Positions 1-11,138 of a stretch of DNA of 64,000 bases are shown one piece after another (the stretch's first letter is position 1; every line of letters begins with the position of its first letter). The translations under genes and the position numbers were made by a program. Under the pieces are notes generated by a model, which did no database searches, had not been told where the DNA came from, and saw nothing but the letters and a program-made list of their open reading frames with translations. Origin of the DNA: Symsagittifera roscoffensis (Eukaryota > Xenacoelomorpha > Acoela > Convolutidae). The stretch lies in assembly GCF_963678635.1 (NCBI RefSeq), contig NC_087062.1:85396890-85460889 (forward strand). Direction: 5' to 3'.

Positions 1-429
1 ATTTATATTTTTGTAAATTATACTCAGAACGTCAAATTGTCATCAAATTGGCATGCGGACTGATTAGACTACTCCAAACACCTTTGGTTTTCAATCTCAA
101 GTTTTATTGTTTACCAAGTGGTCTTACAACGTTGTGTTCGTCCGGTCGGAGTGGGGGAGGAAAAAGAGCGTACAACTTTAACGCAAGCATCTGGTAATCT
201 AACTTTAAACGGATCGAGATTTCAGAGAATTTAGAATAGTGGGCTGTTACGCAAAGGTCACAGAATGCTCCGACCGCAAATATTCAAATACCAAAATCTT
301 TTAAAAAAAACGGGAAACATAGGAAAAAAAGAGAAAAACAAATCAAATGATTTTTTTCATGTTTTTTCGCTTAAAGATGTGCTTTTTTTTTAATTGAAGG
401 CCGATTGAATTATTAAACAATCTGTTATA

Positions 430-1030
430 TAAAAGGTAAAAATAGCTGATTTTAGAAATTTCGCAGATACATAACCTTTCTCTTATAAAGGAGTAACCGG
501 TTTTGCAGGAAAAAATTCCGCAACTGCTTCTTTCTATTTAATTTTTTCTTAGATTTTGATAGGGTAGTTTTTAAGAAAATCCAAGTTTCTAAAACATGGT
601 CAAAGTTCAAAAACTTGACTTTCCAAAACCAGTTCATTTTTTCAGCAAAAAGCAGGTCGTGGCTGGTAAAGTAGAGAAGACTCCCAAAATCGAGTTGCAC
701 GATTGAACACATTGAACGCTTAAACTGTCAAAAAAGTTTAAAAAGCGGTCAAAAATCAAAACTTTCCGAGGGCCATAACTTTTTAGGTTAAGTAAATTGG
801 GTGCATTCACGTATTCAAAGGCGCTTGCTACAACCATTTCTTTGGATTGAACCCAGATCTCAGATAGGGGAGGGTATTTTCCGGTAAAATTTATAAAATT
901 AAAATAAAAAACGCTCAAAAAATTGACTTTTCCGAAGAAGATTTTGTCTAAAAATTGTAAGTGGCCGCTAATGGAGGGAATCTTTTGAAGTCCGTTTTAT
1001 TCATTGAAGTTAAAGATTCAGATTCAGATT
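430..1030. repeat. Tandem repeat array, family A (degenerate ~170-bp units)
   Basis: Non-coding. Three or so diverged units each carry the same ordered landmarks: a clause like ttccgagggccataactttt, a GTCGTGGCTGG/GTGGCCGCTaa clause, and a cgattgaacacatt or attgaacccagat clause. The same landmarks in the same order occur at 27820-28640 and 34384-35060, which shows this is a dispersed tandem-repeat family and not a gene. The longer reading frames here are by-products of low-complexity sequence. Unit borders are approximate because I aligned them by eye. Confidence 0.6.
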
Positions 1031-1835
1031 TGTTCGGTTAGTTTTTGAACAAACAAATAATCAAAAAATATTGGTCAAAAAATCCCCCCAGAGATTTCGA
1101 AGGCGGACCAGCGGAGTATAATGTAAGCGGTTTTTCTATGGATCCCTTTTTTGAAAATCGATAGAAAAATTTTTGAGAAAAAGTTTTTTTTGCAAAAAAC
1201 GATAAAAAATTTTCAAAGCGTATCAATAAAAAACAAAAAAACCCAATCCCATACACTTTCAAAACACCTGTTTTTATCAAGCAGGAATTCTAGGCAAACA
1301 TGTCGAGCAAGATAGTTGAAATTCAAATTGGTAAATGAGCAAAACTTACGAAGCGGAAACAAGGCCGACAATCTTTGAGCAGACACCAGTTGAGCCGAAA
1401 AAAAACTATTTAATTAAAAATAACTTCAAAATTTCAAGTCCCCATAAAACTACCAAACAGTAACTAGTTATTACGTACTAGTTACCTGTGCCAGGTTTGC
1501 CGGAGATTGAGCTTGACAGCACGTGAGTGGAGAGAGTGCACTTGAATGAAGTCTAGTGATTCAAGTGATTTTGTTAAACTAGTTGTTAACCCGAAAAAAA
1601 GTCTATATTCCAGTTTGATAACAATTGCTAGTCGCAAGCGTGAAAAGCGAAACTCCGAAGAAGTAAAAAAGCGAAACTTCAAATTTTTTCCATATCTTCC
1701 ATTGTTTAACTGACAAATCATTCAGTAGGCGACATATTGACTGATCTATGTCATCTATGTTAGGTTTTTCTTTGATGTATTTAACGGACAATTGTATGAA
1801 TAATTAGTATGCACAGCACTTGATATCTATCTCAC
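1031..1835. other. AT-rich sequence with repeat fragments; presumed first intron of the coiled-coil gene
   Basis: No gene recognised. Position 1577-1650 holds a fragment (aactagttgttaacccgaaa...gtctatattcc...cgcaagcgtgaaa) that recurs at 29849-29915 and 42352-42420. A possible downstream exon on the minus strand at about 1495-1548 ends in a fair donor (CACAG/gtaact), but I cannot show that it is real. The stretch at 1330-1390 resembles the dispersed gccgacaa...gcagacaa repeats and is not treated as coding. Confidence 0.4.
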
Positions 1836-1990
1836 CTGGAATTGTTTGAGCACATCATCAGATGGTGTCTTTTCTGCAGTTCGGCGTGTGAGTTCACCAG
1901 TTTGTTGTACTCGGCTGTCAGAAGGTCTAATCTCTTTTGTACCTTCTGCAGTTCCATTTCAGCGTTTAATCTCTGCGGCGACACCGCCAT
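1836..1990 (-). CDS. Probable first coding exon of an unidentified coiled-coil protein
   Basis: On the minus strand an ATG at 1990 opens 51 codons plus two bases, ending at a consensus donor (TTCCAG/gtgaga, intron starting at 1835). The peptide begins MAVSPQRLNAEMELQKVQKR and continues with heptad-like spacing (LDLLTAEYNKLVNSHAELQK), so it should form an amphipathic coiled coil. The exon is visibly less AT-rich than its surroundings. I do not recognise the family. The rest of the gene would lie to the left: the next exon is uncertain and the gene may run off the window. The open frame on the opposite strand here is a shadow. No function is claimed. Confidence 0.5.
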
Positions 1991-2514
1991 AGCCAAATGG
2001 GTCTTTTGTCACGAACAGCAGACACAAAGAACCAATACTTGTTCAAATCTAATTCATATTTGATGCTCTTAATCTCGGTTTGAACACATATTCGACATTC
2101 AGCTAAACCTGAAATGTAGTTCATAGCCAACTCAAAGTACAACTGAAGCCACCTATTTGTAACAAAGGCTCACTATTAATTGCTTATTACAAACTTAGGC
2201 AACAGCATACCATAGCACTGATTTTGCGAGCGCCAGCAACAAATAAAACGTTTATGATTCTACGGGACTCGAATCACATACCTCTCGGACAAAAGTCCAA
2301 TTAAAAGAACCAATGAGGCATGGAAAATTCTTCATTCGCATCTGAATTAATAGCAAACTAGCGCTTAAGAACCTCCGGTGCTTAAATTGGTTTTAAGAAC
2401 GTGAAAATTGCTTATATCAACCAAAAAAAAAGATAATTATCTGAAAAATCCCAACATATTTCCTATTTTCAAACGCATCCACGAATATTCTTTCATCAAT
2501 TATATACACTTTGA
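1991..2514. other. Upstream flank of the coiled-coil exon with a tRNA-like SINE fragment
   Basis: No gene seen. On the minus strand around 2265-2330 the text reads as a tRNA-like segment: a B-box-like TGATTCGAGTCCC (complement of about 2268-2280) preceded by TTGGTTCTTTTAATTGG. This suggests a decayed tRNA-derived SINE. A short motif aactagcgcttaagaacctccggtgctt at about 2357 recurs at 32945 and, more decayed, at 40270. Confidence 0.35.
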
Positions 2515-2910
2515 AACAGGGGCGGATCTAGGACTTTCTCGAGGGGGGGGGGATGATTTTCAAAAAATTTTCGAAAAAATTTTCAAGTATTTTGTCGATC
2601 TTTTTTGGCCAAATTTTCTGCGCCGCATGCAAAAATGTTGAAAAAACAGTCCAAAAAAGGCGTTTTTAGGCACTTTGTGGAAAATGTTGATAAAAAAAAT
2701 CGCGTTTTTTTGGCGCGCGCTCCCCCACTTCAAATTAATATATATTGGCGCCCAACGCGCCTTTCAAAAAACTTCAGGGTCGGTCGGCCAAAAATGGATT
2801 TCTTAAAAAGTACCAAAGGGGGGACCCTTTGGGTCGGCAGGGGGTCGAATCTCTGAGGGGGGAGGAGGCGTCCGCAAACCCCACCCCCCTCTAAATCGGC
2901 CCTTCATTTG
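2515..2910. repeat. GGGGC-ended MITE, copy 1
   Basis: Left end acaggggcggatctagga and right end ctaaatcggcccttca form an imperfect inverted repeat of about 14 bp. G-rich runs sit just inside both ends. A second copy with the same internal clauses (ctttctcga near the left end, gag(g)n...ggcgtccgc near the right end) lies at 14530-14950. Ends of this general type (G-rich, reading like GGCGGATCTAGG) are common in non-autonomous elements of many animals. There is no coding capacity. Confidence 0.6.
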
Positions 2911-2939
2911 TAATCAAGATATAAATTTTTGGAAAACTC

Positions 2940-3480
2940 TTGAAAAAATCATATAGCTATCATCTGGGAAACTATTAAAAAAATTGAGCAGTCATATTTG
3001 GAAGCAAAATTTGCATCTTCGGAGAGCACCCTGACAGCAACCCACTATAGGGTTGTGAAAACCCAGTTTTGTGAAAATTTTTGCACAAATCATAAAAACT
3101 TCATATCTCGGAAACTGAAGGCATTTGAGCAGACAGATTTGGAGACAAGATTTGCAAGTCCTGAGTGTACCGTGACAGCACACAACTACAAGGTGAGGGA
3201 ATCCAATTTTTTTTTAAATGTTTTAAATCTAAGTTTTCTGTAATTTTTGAAACATCACAAAAATCGTCGTATCTCGCGAACTAAAAGGATTTTGATATTC
3301 GTACTTCGAGGTCGAATTCGCAACTCCTGGACAAACCTGACACGATCCCACAATTGGGTTGCTATTTTTAAAGTTGGCAAAATAAGCTTCGAAATGGGCC
3401 TCAGCGTACCATTTGACAAAAGTTATAAAGCGGTAACTAAGCAGACAATATTTGGGTAGACGACCGTTGGGTAGAAACAG
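2940..3480. repeat. Tandem repeat array, family B (~165-bp units)
   Basis: Two to three units share atctcggaaact, ttgagcagtcatatttggaagcaa, ctgacagcaacc and ctatagggttg, spaced about 130-165 bp apart. The same unit recurs at 33000-33210 and, in the longest array, at 35320-36370. Short open frames here translate into look-alike peptides only because the DNA itself is repeated. Confidence 0.65.
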
Positions 3481-4086
3481 CATAAAAAAATGGAACTTGA
3501 AGTCATTGAAACCCCTAAGCATGAAAATATATTTTGCCAAACAAGTGACGCAGTAAGTTCAGCAATCGGAAATGACTTACACAAGTTTTTTTGCCCAAAA
3601 GCCCTGATGAGAACAGTCCTGCGAACTAAGTTCAGTATAAAAAAAATAGTGCCCAACTGCAATAAACTTGCTCTAGCAAATATATCAACAGAATGAAAAA
3701 ATGTATCAAGAGAAAAAAGAAGCTCAATCTGCACAATGTGTAATTATGGTATTTTCTTTGATAAGCTCACAAAAGAAGCACAAAATTTTGACTAACTAAC
3801 AAAATTGATTTTATTTGCCATACCTGACACAGAGACAAACTTGCGGTTCACATAATTTGCAATAATTGAAGAGAAACATTGAAGAGAAACATCAGACAAT
3901 AATTGAAAAGAAACATCACAAATTTGAAAAAACAAACTAAGAAAAACCCCGAAAATAAAGGAAACAAATTAAGTAAAAATAGATATCAAATTACAGTCTT
4001 AATATTTAATGGACATTTAATATTATAACAAAAAAAGTTAAACGTGCAAAATAAGAAAAAAATGACATAGCCAAAAGACATCTAGA
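3481..4086. other. AT-rich intergenic sequence, no gene seen
   Basis: No feature I can support. A short direct repeat (ttgaagagaaacat, twice in tandem with a third imperfect copy) lies at about 3868-3920. Confidence 0.4.
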
Positions 4087-4185
4087 AAAATGAAATCAAC
4101 AAGACTGAAAAAACATTGACCATTTTCAGAAAAGTTTTCAACTACATAAATGCAGTGTTTTTTTCAGTCTTGTTGGTTTCATTTT
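4087..4185. repeat. Long hairpin / miniature inverted-repeat element
   Basis: Left arm 4087-4118 (aaaatgaaatcaacaagact...) is repeated in inverted form at 4153-4185 with about two mismatches and one length difference in a homopolymer run, around a loop of about 34 bases. This is either a very small palindromic MITE or a foldback remnant. A run of AT-rich sequence lies on both sides and no coding is involved. Confidence 0.65.
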
Positions 4186-4519
4186 GGAATAAGCAAACAA
4201 CATACTTAATGTGAAAAACATCAAACTATTGAAAATGATAAATTTCAAAAACAATTACAAAACAAGTCAAAATTTTAAAATGTATTCTCCTTGTTTGAAC
4301 AAAACTTGCACAAAAAAACTCGTACCAAACAAAGAAGGAAAAACCAGGAAGAGACACTGGCAAGGACTCAAAAACCATTTTTTTAAAAATCTGAAGCCAA
4401 AAACAGACAAAATGTAAATGCGTGTCATTGAAACGTTTTAAAATAGAACTTGAAGTCATTGAAATAGAGTCCGGCAACGTACAATATAATCTGGACATTA
4501 AAAAAAATTAAATAAGAAA

Positions 4520-5060
4520 TTCTTTAAAAAAAAATGGCATCAAAAAACTAAAAAATCATTTCGTTTACGTTTTAATACATTGAAACTACGTAATACTTAG
4601 GAAATTTAACATGTATATCCGGAAGATCAGCAGACAGCAATTCAATTTGACACAGTAAAACAACAAACTCGTATCGCAATTTTGGAGTTGATTTAATTAT
4701 GATTGGATAGGATTTTAGGCTTGCTTGGAATTCGTTTTTCAATTGAAATGTATATCTTTAAGAAACATGGGGTACAATCGAACGAGATAGAAAATTTAAA
4801 ATACATGTCAAAAAACAAAAAATAATGTGCAAAAACTTATGAGCCATTATCTGCAACAAAAAGAAGGCATTAAATATAGCCAATCGAAAACGAAAAAATA
4901 CATAGCAGGCAGATCCAAAAAAGGTATAAACCAGGAAAAGACACCGATTTTGAAAAGTTCTAAAGTCAAAAACAAACCAAAAAAGAAAGTTAAACAAAAA
5001 GTCAATACAGAAGTCCAACACAGAATACGATCCCCAACACAGCGAAATTCAGCCAACACA
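4520..5060. repeat. Dispersed repeat, family G, copy 1
   Basis: A 500-odd-bp stretch collinear with 30010-30600. Shared landmarks in order are: ttcgttt(a/c)g.ttttaa.acattgaaa, acaacaaa..cgt, gagttgattt, ga(at)tt.aggctt.c, and (t)atgagc.att.tctgc..caaaaagaa. The two copies are in the same orientation. The open frames here are not conserved between copies, so I treat the repeat as non-coding. Confidence 0.5.
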
Positions 5061-5934
5061 GGGAAACTGACGCGAAGGCTGATAAAATTTAATTTTACTA
5101 GTACGGAAAATCACCAGACCGAGCTTTTGTGTTTGCAAACTTGCCTGATTTTGATTTGCTTTAAAAGTTTGATGTTTCTCATTGTGATTAAACATTTTCC
5201 GTAGTACCACATGTTTTCTACCATGCTTCCACAAGGACAACAAGGAAAGTATTTAGATGATGATACCAATTTCTTCTTAATGTGAAAAACTCATTTGCCT
5301 CGCATTTCCGCCAATAGAAAACTGGAAAATCTGCAAAAAAATTTTCGGGCCGTTTCATCAAATATGCGATTACTTCAAGGACACATACGTTGGTCCAGTG
5401 CAAGGTGCTAGAAGAGTGGAGCCAACATTTGCCATGACCGATTGGAATGTTGATACAGGGGTTTTTCAAGAATCTCTCGTTTCGAAATTGATCTCCCGGT
5501 TCAAAGAAAAACAGAACAGATCAGAAAAAATGACGACTCATGGTCCGAAGAGAAATTAGGAGAGCAAGAACAAAGAACGTGAACGCCAAGTAATGAAATA
5601 ATGCAATCAAATAACACGGCAACAAAATTCGAAAGTATTTAAGAACTTGTACAAGCAACCTCTGCTGATTTTAAAAAGCATGATTTTTGATCTCCCTTTT
5701 AACCTTTTTAAACTTTGTTCTTTTTCCTCTAATCTTTTTTGACTGAAAAACCGTCAGCTGAAATTGCGTGACACCATATTCATTATCTACCACATTAAAA
5801 TGCACGCTCCAGATTGATAACCATAGCACTGTATTTTGTAGAATTATTTTGGAAAAAGTGATTTGTATAATTACACAAGCTTTGTGTACGTAAACCGATA
5901 ATCTGCAAGTATTGGTAGTAACCTGATTTCACCG
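5061..5934. other. AT-rich intergenic sequence, no gene seen
   Basis: I see no coding region, RNA gene or clear repeat border in this stretch. Confidence 0.35.
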
Positions 5935-6295
5935 CACCAATGCGTCGACAGTTTTACCACAGAGGCTAAGTTTCGCTTCGCAAACACTAGCGAGAATACG
6001 ACAAAAAGAAGCTCTATAAAGTGCAATAATAAAAATTAGAAATAAGCCTCGTATTAGTAAAAAATCGGCTACCTCTGAGATTCGAACCTGCGAATTAGAG
6101 ATTAACAGTCTCACACACAAACCACTCAGCCACGGAATTTTCATACTGACCAAACACTAGCCACAAACAAAGCAGAGAGCAAATGCTATGCAATTTCCAA
6201 TGCTACCGTGAAATTTCCAAATAAGTGAACATTTTTAATGAACACTTTTTTTGCGAGTTAGGTTAGATTTAAAAAAAGAAGGTTCGTAACAATAC
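5935..6295 (-). repeat. Composite TIR/tRNA-SINE element, copy 1
   Basis: The left end carries ccacagaggctaagtttcgcttcgca and the right end aatacactaggct.atcgcaagtgtaa, an imperfect inverted pair. On the minus strand an internal segment looks like the two halves of a pol III promoter: A-box-like TGGCTGAGTGGTTTG (complement of about 6118-6132) and B-box-like GGTTCGAATCTC (complement of 6077-6088), spaced about as in a tRNA of the Leu/Ser type. Other copies are at 11139-11800, 17990-18680, 25195-25530 and 26238-26540. Confidence 0.6.
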
Positions 6296-6600
6296 ACTAG
6301 GCTGATCGCAAGTGTAAATAATGGATCAACAGCTGGGAAACCGAAAAATTAAAATCCACTTTCGAAGCTAGAAGTCGCTCGTTTTTCGTTATCTTTAGAC
6401 TTTTGCTGTTTGATAGTGGAGTTTGCTTTCCTTTTAACAAAAGCAATGAACTGAACTTGAACATAAAATAAAAGCAAAACCGCAAAAAAGCCAACTTAAG
6501 TCTGAACAAATTTAAAAAGTTTTCCTGAAAGAAAAACAAAAAAAGCATCGCGACCTATATAAGAGTCTGAACTACGTTCGTCGACTTTTATAATAATGCG
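6296..6600 (+). repeat. Dispersed repeat, family D, copy 1
   Basis: Matches other copies at 8160-8625, 16322-16800 and 23570-24075 in the same orientation. Shared landmarks include aaaatccactttcgaa.ctagaagtcg, tttgatagtggagtttgc.ttccttttaac, aaccgc.aaaaa.c.aactta and a terminal gacctatataagagtctgaactacgttc. The last clause contains a TATATA box-like element, so the repeat could end in a promoter or LTR-like unit. No protein is encoded. Confidence 0.6.
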
Positions 6601-6846
6601 ACTCCAGGATAACAATCCACGGCCTCTTGTGGTCTATCATTGGGGTGTTTCTGCCAATTTGTTTACTCAGATTCGCATTTTTAGATTTACCGCAAATGTG
6701 CTTTCAATACTAACCAAGGAGTATAAATTTACTAGGTTGAAGAGCAAGCAATGCGTTGAATCCACGTTCTGCATGACCTAACTTCTCAACACCACAGATT
6801 TTAATCTATTTGAATTTACATCAACATCACATCACATCCAGTGAGT

Positions 6847-7713
6847 TTAAATGGCGTTTGGGTTATAAATATATTTCACATTTATAAACCCAAAACAACC
6901 CATGCCAACACTATACAAACTGACAAAGGCTACAGTTTTGACCCAATTATTACAGCCAAAAACAGTTCCAAAAGCGGGCAGTCCAGCAACGTTACAAAAA
7001 GCGTGCACTGCCCAAACGAGGTAGAAATTTTGATAAGTGATGAAGAGAAAGGAACTGTACGCTCCGAACAAAGTAGTGTAGACAGTCTGAATAGTCACTT
7101 TTATCAGAATTGAGGTCGTGTCGTATCCCAACTTTGTCATTTCAAACGCATGGTGAATATGCGCGAAACCAAACAAAAGGGGCGCGAAAACGACTGTTTT
7201 CCATTTGAATACTGGTAGCATAATTGGCACAATACAGCATCTGTAAATGAACTCTTCGATACCAGGAGCCACAACGAAATTCCTGCAAAACTGCAGGAAT
7301 CCATTTTCACAGCTGAAGTAATCGTCTTTGACGTCCGCGATTAAGTAGTCAATTCTTAGGTTGAACTGGATAAAGTTTAAAACAAAATTTCCCAGAAATA
7401 AAGCTATTAGAGCCGAGAATACGTAGCCAAAACTAATTAAGTTTTTTTCCGGAATGAATCCCAATACTTCGAAGAACGATCTGAGATTAAACGTGTTCGG
7501 GTGACAGCGAATGGCTGTCAATAGAAGAACACATGTGACTAGAAATGTGGCAACGAGCGATCTCCAGAAGCGCTCCTTAATCTTCTCGGTTGTGTCCCGA
7601 TGTTTGAAACTTGATTTGAAGTGGATACAAAATACAAGTAGTAGTGATATGACGACAGAAAGGAGAAGCGCTTTCTCAGTTCCCAAATTTTGAAACATTG
7701 TCCGCTCAATCAT
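6847..7713 (-). CDS. RCE1: CAAX prenyl protease 2 (RCE1-type intramembrane protease), single exon
   Basis: Removes the last three residues (aaX) from prenylated CAAX proteins such as Ras and Rho GTPases in the ER membrane. The 288-residue protein (from the ATG at 7713) is hydrophobic with several membrane segments. It shows the family motifs in order: an arginine-bearing segment near KERFWRSLVA, the glutamate pair in APGIEEFIYR (about residues 150-159), the histidine segment PLLFGFAHIHHAFEM (about 178-192), GAYSSFLF, and the HxxxN motif in VWAVHAFCN (His about 237, Asn about 241). Length is close to animal RCE1 (about 300-330). No intron is needed. An upstream in-frame GTG at 7758 is not preferred; a cag acceptor-like site lies there. 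The stop is followed by AT-rich sequence. Family assignment is firm; activity is inferred from the intact catalytic residues. Confidence 0.93.
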   Translation of the reverse strand: MIERTMFQNLGTEKALLLSVVISLLLVFCIHFKSSFKHRDTTEKIKERFWRSLVATFLVTCVLLLTAIRCHPNTFNLRSFFEVLGFIPEKNLISFGYVFSALIALFLGNFVLNFIQFNLRIDYLIADVKDDYFSCENGFLQFCRNFVVAPGIEEFIYRCCIVPIMLPVFKWKTVVFAPLLFGFAHIHHAFEMTKLGYDTTSILIKVTIQTVYTTLFGAYSSFLFITYQNFYLVWAVHAFCNVAGLPAFGTVFGCNNWVKTVAFVSLYSVGMGCFGFINVKYIYNPNAI

Positions 7714-8159
7714 GCATAGTCTCAAAAAATATTTAGAACATATTATGCTTTTCTGCACCCACCGGTGTAAAATTAAGTTTTGATGACAACAATAACATCT
7801 GGACGCTGTGCAAGTAGCACAGAATGTTCCGATAACAGATTTTTTTTTTTAAAATCTAAATATCAAAAAAATATATTCATTTTTTTTACCCAGAAAGAGC
7901 AATTGAATTAAGTCAAAAACGCAAGAATGAGGTGCAATATTAGATGAAAAAACGTTCAAAAGCATTAAATTTAATTTGAAGGTCCGAGTCTGATCAGGTT
8001 ATCAAATTTAGTCTGAAAATGAGAAAACATCAAGAGCAGTATTTCTCGATAATGAGACAACTTTTTTGTCTTTCAAAGATTCCGAATCAATAACAATAAG
8101 CCTACAAGCTTGAGACTGGACACACTTCATTTTAGGTAGTCAAATTCGGCTGGAAAAAA
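7714..8159. other. Upstream flank of RCE1; repeat-like, no gene
   Basis: The phrase tgcaagtagcacagaatgttccga at about 7808-7831 recurs with changes at 240-280, 23587-23612 and 38305-38330, so it is part of a dispersed repeat, probably the outer part of family D. No promoter element can be assigned with confidence. Confidence 0.35.
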
Positions 8160-8625
8160 GTCTCCGTCGTAAAAAAAACATAGCCAACAGACAGTTGGAA
8201 AGTGTTAATCGCAGAGAAAGATTTAAAATAAAAACTTCAATATTCGAATTTCGAGGACTTTCGTTATGCCCTTAAGGCTCTCCAAAATAGTCGAAAAAAA
8301 TTCAAGAGTGACTTTTTGCATAAAATAACCCAATGTGAGAAAAATGGATCAATAGGTAAACTTTTTTAATCAGCTGGCAAACCTTAAAAATAATATCATC
8401 ACGTTTCTAATGACCTTTACACTTTGGCTGTTCGATAGTGGTTTGCCTTCCTTTTACAAAAAAATGAACTGAAATTAAAACTGAAGCCGCGAAAAACCAA
8501 ACTTAAGCGTAAACGAGCTTAAAAACTTCCTTGAAAAAAAAAAAACTAAACGAAAATCATCAAGACGTACATAAGGTCATCAAGACCTATTGACTACGTT
8601 CATTGACACTTAAGAAGAATTTGAT
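8160..8625 (+). repeat. Dispersed repeat, family D, copy 2
   Basis: Contains catagccaacagacagttgga near the left end, ttgagaaaaatggatcaataggtaaa in the middle, gttcgatagtgg.tttgccttccttttac, and gactacgttcattgacactt at the right end. Collinear with the copies at 16322-16800 and 23570-24075. This copy has a duplication of the catcaagac clause near its end. Confidence 0.6.
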
Positions 8626-8869
8626 ATCTGATGACGTTGAAAAATGACATTGAAGCATTACTTCAGCATTTATTGAAACTTCGCTTTCTATAGTACAACT
8701 TCAACTACCACAACATCTTCATTTCATTGGCGTAACGATTAGTAAGTAATAATTAGAACAGGCAAACTTGACATTGACTTTGATGATTTCTCTTTGCTCT
8801 TACAAAATTAAGGGCTCCCACCATCTGCAATCAAAACAAGGACAACCGACCAGTCTTACAAAATACAAT

Positions 8870-9430
8870 TTTTGAATTTAGTGTCGTTTTTTCTGTGATG
8901 TGATAGAAAAATCTGAACGAAAAAATAGAAATTAGGCAAAAGTGACAGTCTTAGACAAATTGCCAAACGAAAAACAGTTAGAAAATGGCTAGAAAAACGA
9001 AGAAAAAAACGTAGAAAGCATTTGAAAAAATTCAAAACTTCTATATTTTTTTTGCCGAAAATTGTTGAATGTTTGGAATTTTTTATTCCCAAAATGGGGC
9101 CAAAAATTAAATTAATTTAACTAATTTCACTCCAGTGAAACTAAGTTTTCAGGGCTAAATTTCAGCTTAAATAAGCTATTGTAAGTCTGCAGGCTCATTT
9201 TATTAACTCGAAATTAGACCTAAGATCAAAAATTTCAAACCTGTTTTTCTCAACACTGGGAATTTTTTTGAACTTCTTTAAATGTCGCTCGAATCACGAC
9301 TGAAAAAGCTTTAATATAAAATATCTCTGGACCCATTCCAATGATTCAATGATTATTTGTGTAACCTGATTTTACTGGAAAACAAGAAAAAAAACGAAAT
9401 ACTCCAGAATACAAGTTCCTCACATTTTTC
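8870..9430. repeat. Dispersed repeat, family E, copy 1
   Basis: Collinear with 38350-38740 and partly with 10150-10350. Shared landmarks are tttagtgtcgttttttctg.gatg.gata.aaaaatct, gt.gctcgaatcacgactgaaaaagct, attcaatgattatttgtg.tac.tgatt.tactggaaaac and actcc.gaatac.a.gttcctc. Non-coding. Confidence 0.5.
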
Positions 9431-10149
9431 AAACTGTCGGAACAAAAACCAAAAACTCATTTTTGCAAGGCCCAATAGTCAAAAAAGTAATATGTGGAAT
9501 AATTCAAAAGACATTTGTTATGTTGTTATTGAGCTTTACCTCTCGTGAGAACAATAATTTCGAATCAATCGCACAATCTGCCCCCTCCCCCCTTAGTGAC
9601 CTACCGATGAATATCCTACGCTAGCATGCATCAAATCTCAAAACTAACCCTGTATAAAATATGCATTTCATAAAATCGTGCAAAATGTAATTGTTCTGAA
9701 ACTTTTGGAATTAATTGGGATTTTGATGGGCAACAATATAGTGAAATCGACTTTTTAACGATGCTTCGATAATTAATTCCATTATTTGGAAGACATTCAC
9801 TTCAAAGTTCTCTTGTAAAAAAATTTTACGTTCTCCACCCAAAATCGATTTGGAGAAGGAGGCAATTGCACGGTTGATCATTAAATTGAAAATTCAACCA
9901 AACATGTTGCATACATCGTGATAACGATGTATGCGATGAGATTAAAGAGGAAAAACCCGAAAGAAACCAAGGATAGCGCAGAAAGTTCTGACCACTATTT
10001 AAAAAGTTTCTTTCTGCTCAAATTTTGATTTTTTTGTGGAAAGATGAATAGATATTAAAAAGCCTAGAACTTAAACATGTTCAACAGTAAAAGTAACTTA
10101 AGTATAATCCGCAACAAATTTCCTCAATAAATGAACAGAATAAAAACAT
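9431..10149. other. AT-rich intergenic sequence, no gene seen
   Basis: No supported feature. A short perfect inverted repeat (catacatcgtgataacgatgtatg) at about 9910-9933 could form a small hairpin. Confidence 0.4.
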
Positions 10150-10350
10150 CCAAAAACCAACCAACTTTCTCGCTTTTGCTCGCTCTTGACCAAAAGCTCG
10201 GGTTTTCAACAATGGCCAAATTTTTGAACAATTTTATGTTGTTCGAATCACGACTGAAAAAGCTTGAATATGATTTATTACTGAATCTATTTCAATGATT
10301 CCTTGAGCTATCCGACTTCGCGTGGAGAAAAAAGGAAAAAAAACTAAAAC
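10150..10350. repeat. Dispersed repeat, family E, partial copy 2
   Basis: Shares gttcgaatcacgactgaaaaagcttgaatatga and the following ttcaatgattcc...tggagaaaa...aaaactaaaac.c clauses with 9285-9430, so it is a partial, diverged member of the same family. Confidence 0.45.
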
Positions 10351-11138
10351 ACCCAAAGACAAGGAGGAACACCCAATTCCTCCCTATTTTTCCTCCCCAA
10401 ACAAGGCAACAACAGGCAATAAACCTGAAAAATAACCTGGTAAAAAAGTTGATTGGAAAATAATGTTTTTTACAAAATCATGTAAATCTCAACATTCAAA
10501 ATTTTCATCCCCACGCATATCGTGACAAAAAAGACAAAGAAATGAGAGCAAAATGGTGCTGGGCAAAGTATATTAAACAAAAAACATTTTTACCCAAACT
10601 TAAAAAACTCAAACTTAAACGAGAGCTTCGTATGCCAGATGCTTTGTAACTTAGATCTACCTTGAATATATGGCAAAAACAGGAAATCATCATTAAAAAT
10701 TTTAAGCATAGCAACAGACAGTTGAAAAAAGAGTATGAAAACTCAGCACGCCGAAAAAAACAGACGGAATTTTTCAAAGCATTTCAACTTGAAGTTTGAA
10801 AAGAAAAATATGTCACTCCGAATGAAAAATTTATGATTGACACTTACTTCCTAACAGAGGCGACGAACAGTTTCGCAGCACTCGCAATACAACACAAACA
10901 AAGCATTGCAAGCTAGCATGCAGAAAATAAAGACTTGAGCCTTAATTCCAATAAAATAAATTATTCCAATAATAAAAGGCAGCCACTAAATCCAATAAAC
11001 TATTTTATTCCAATAAAAAATAAACATAGCCAAAAGGCACTCGGATAAGAGTGAAGGAACAGAAAAAAACGACTTGTTTTTTTTTTGAAAAAAACTTCAA
11101 TTTTGGAATTTAACGAGGAATTTATGAGTCTCATGTTT
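10351..11138. other. AT-rich intergenic sequence with short repeat fragments
   Basis: At about 10857-10890 the head of the composite TIR/SINE family (cagaggcgacgaacagtttcgcagcactcgcaatac) occurs without the rest of the element. Between 10935 and 11020 the word attccaataa recurs several times. No gene is seen. Confidence 0.4.

Noticed and set aside
2998-3243. Similar short peptides from several places (2998-3243, 35667-35849, 35998-36303) as a small gene family
   Set aside because: They are translations of family B repeat DNA. The frame is not kept between units and there is no start or stop conservation.
5935-6150. A functional tRNA gene on the minus strand
   Set aside because: A- and B-box-like clauses exist, but the same sequence recurs in diverged copies embedded in a longer repeat, and no proper acceptor stem or anticodon arm is evident. 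It is a SINE core.
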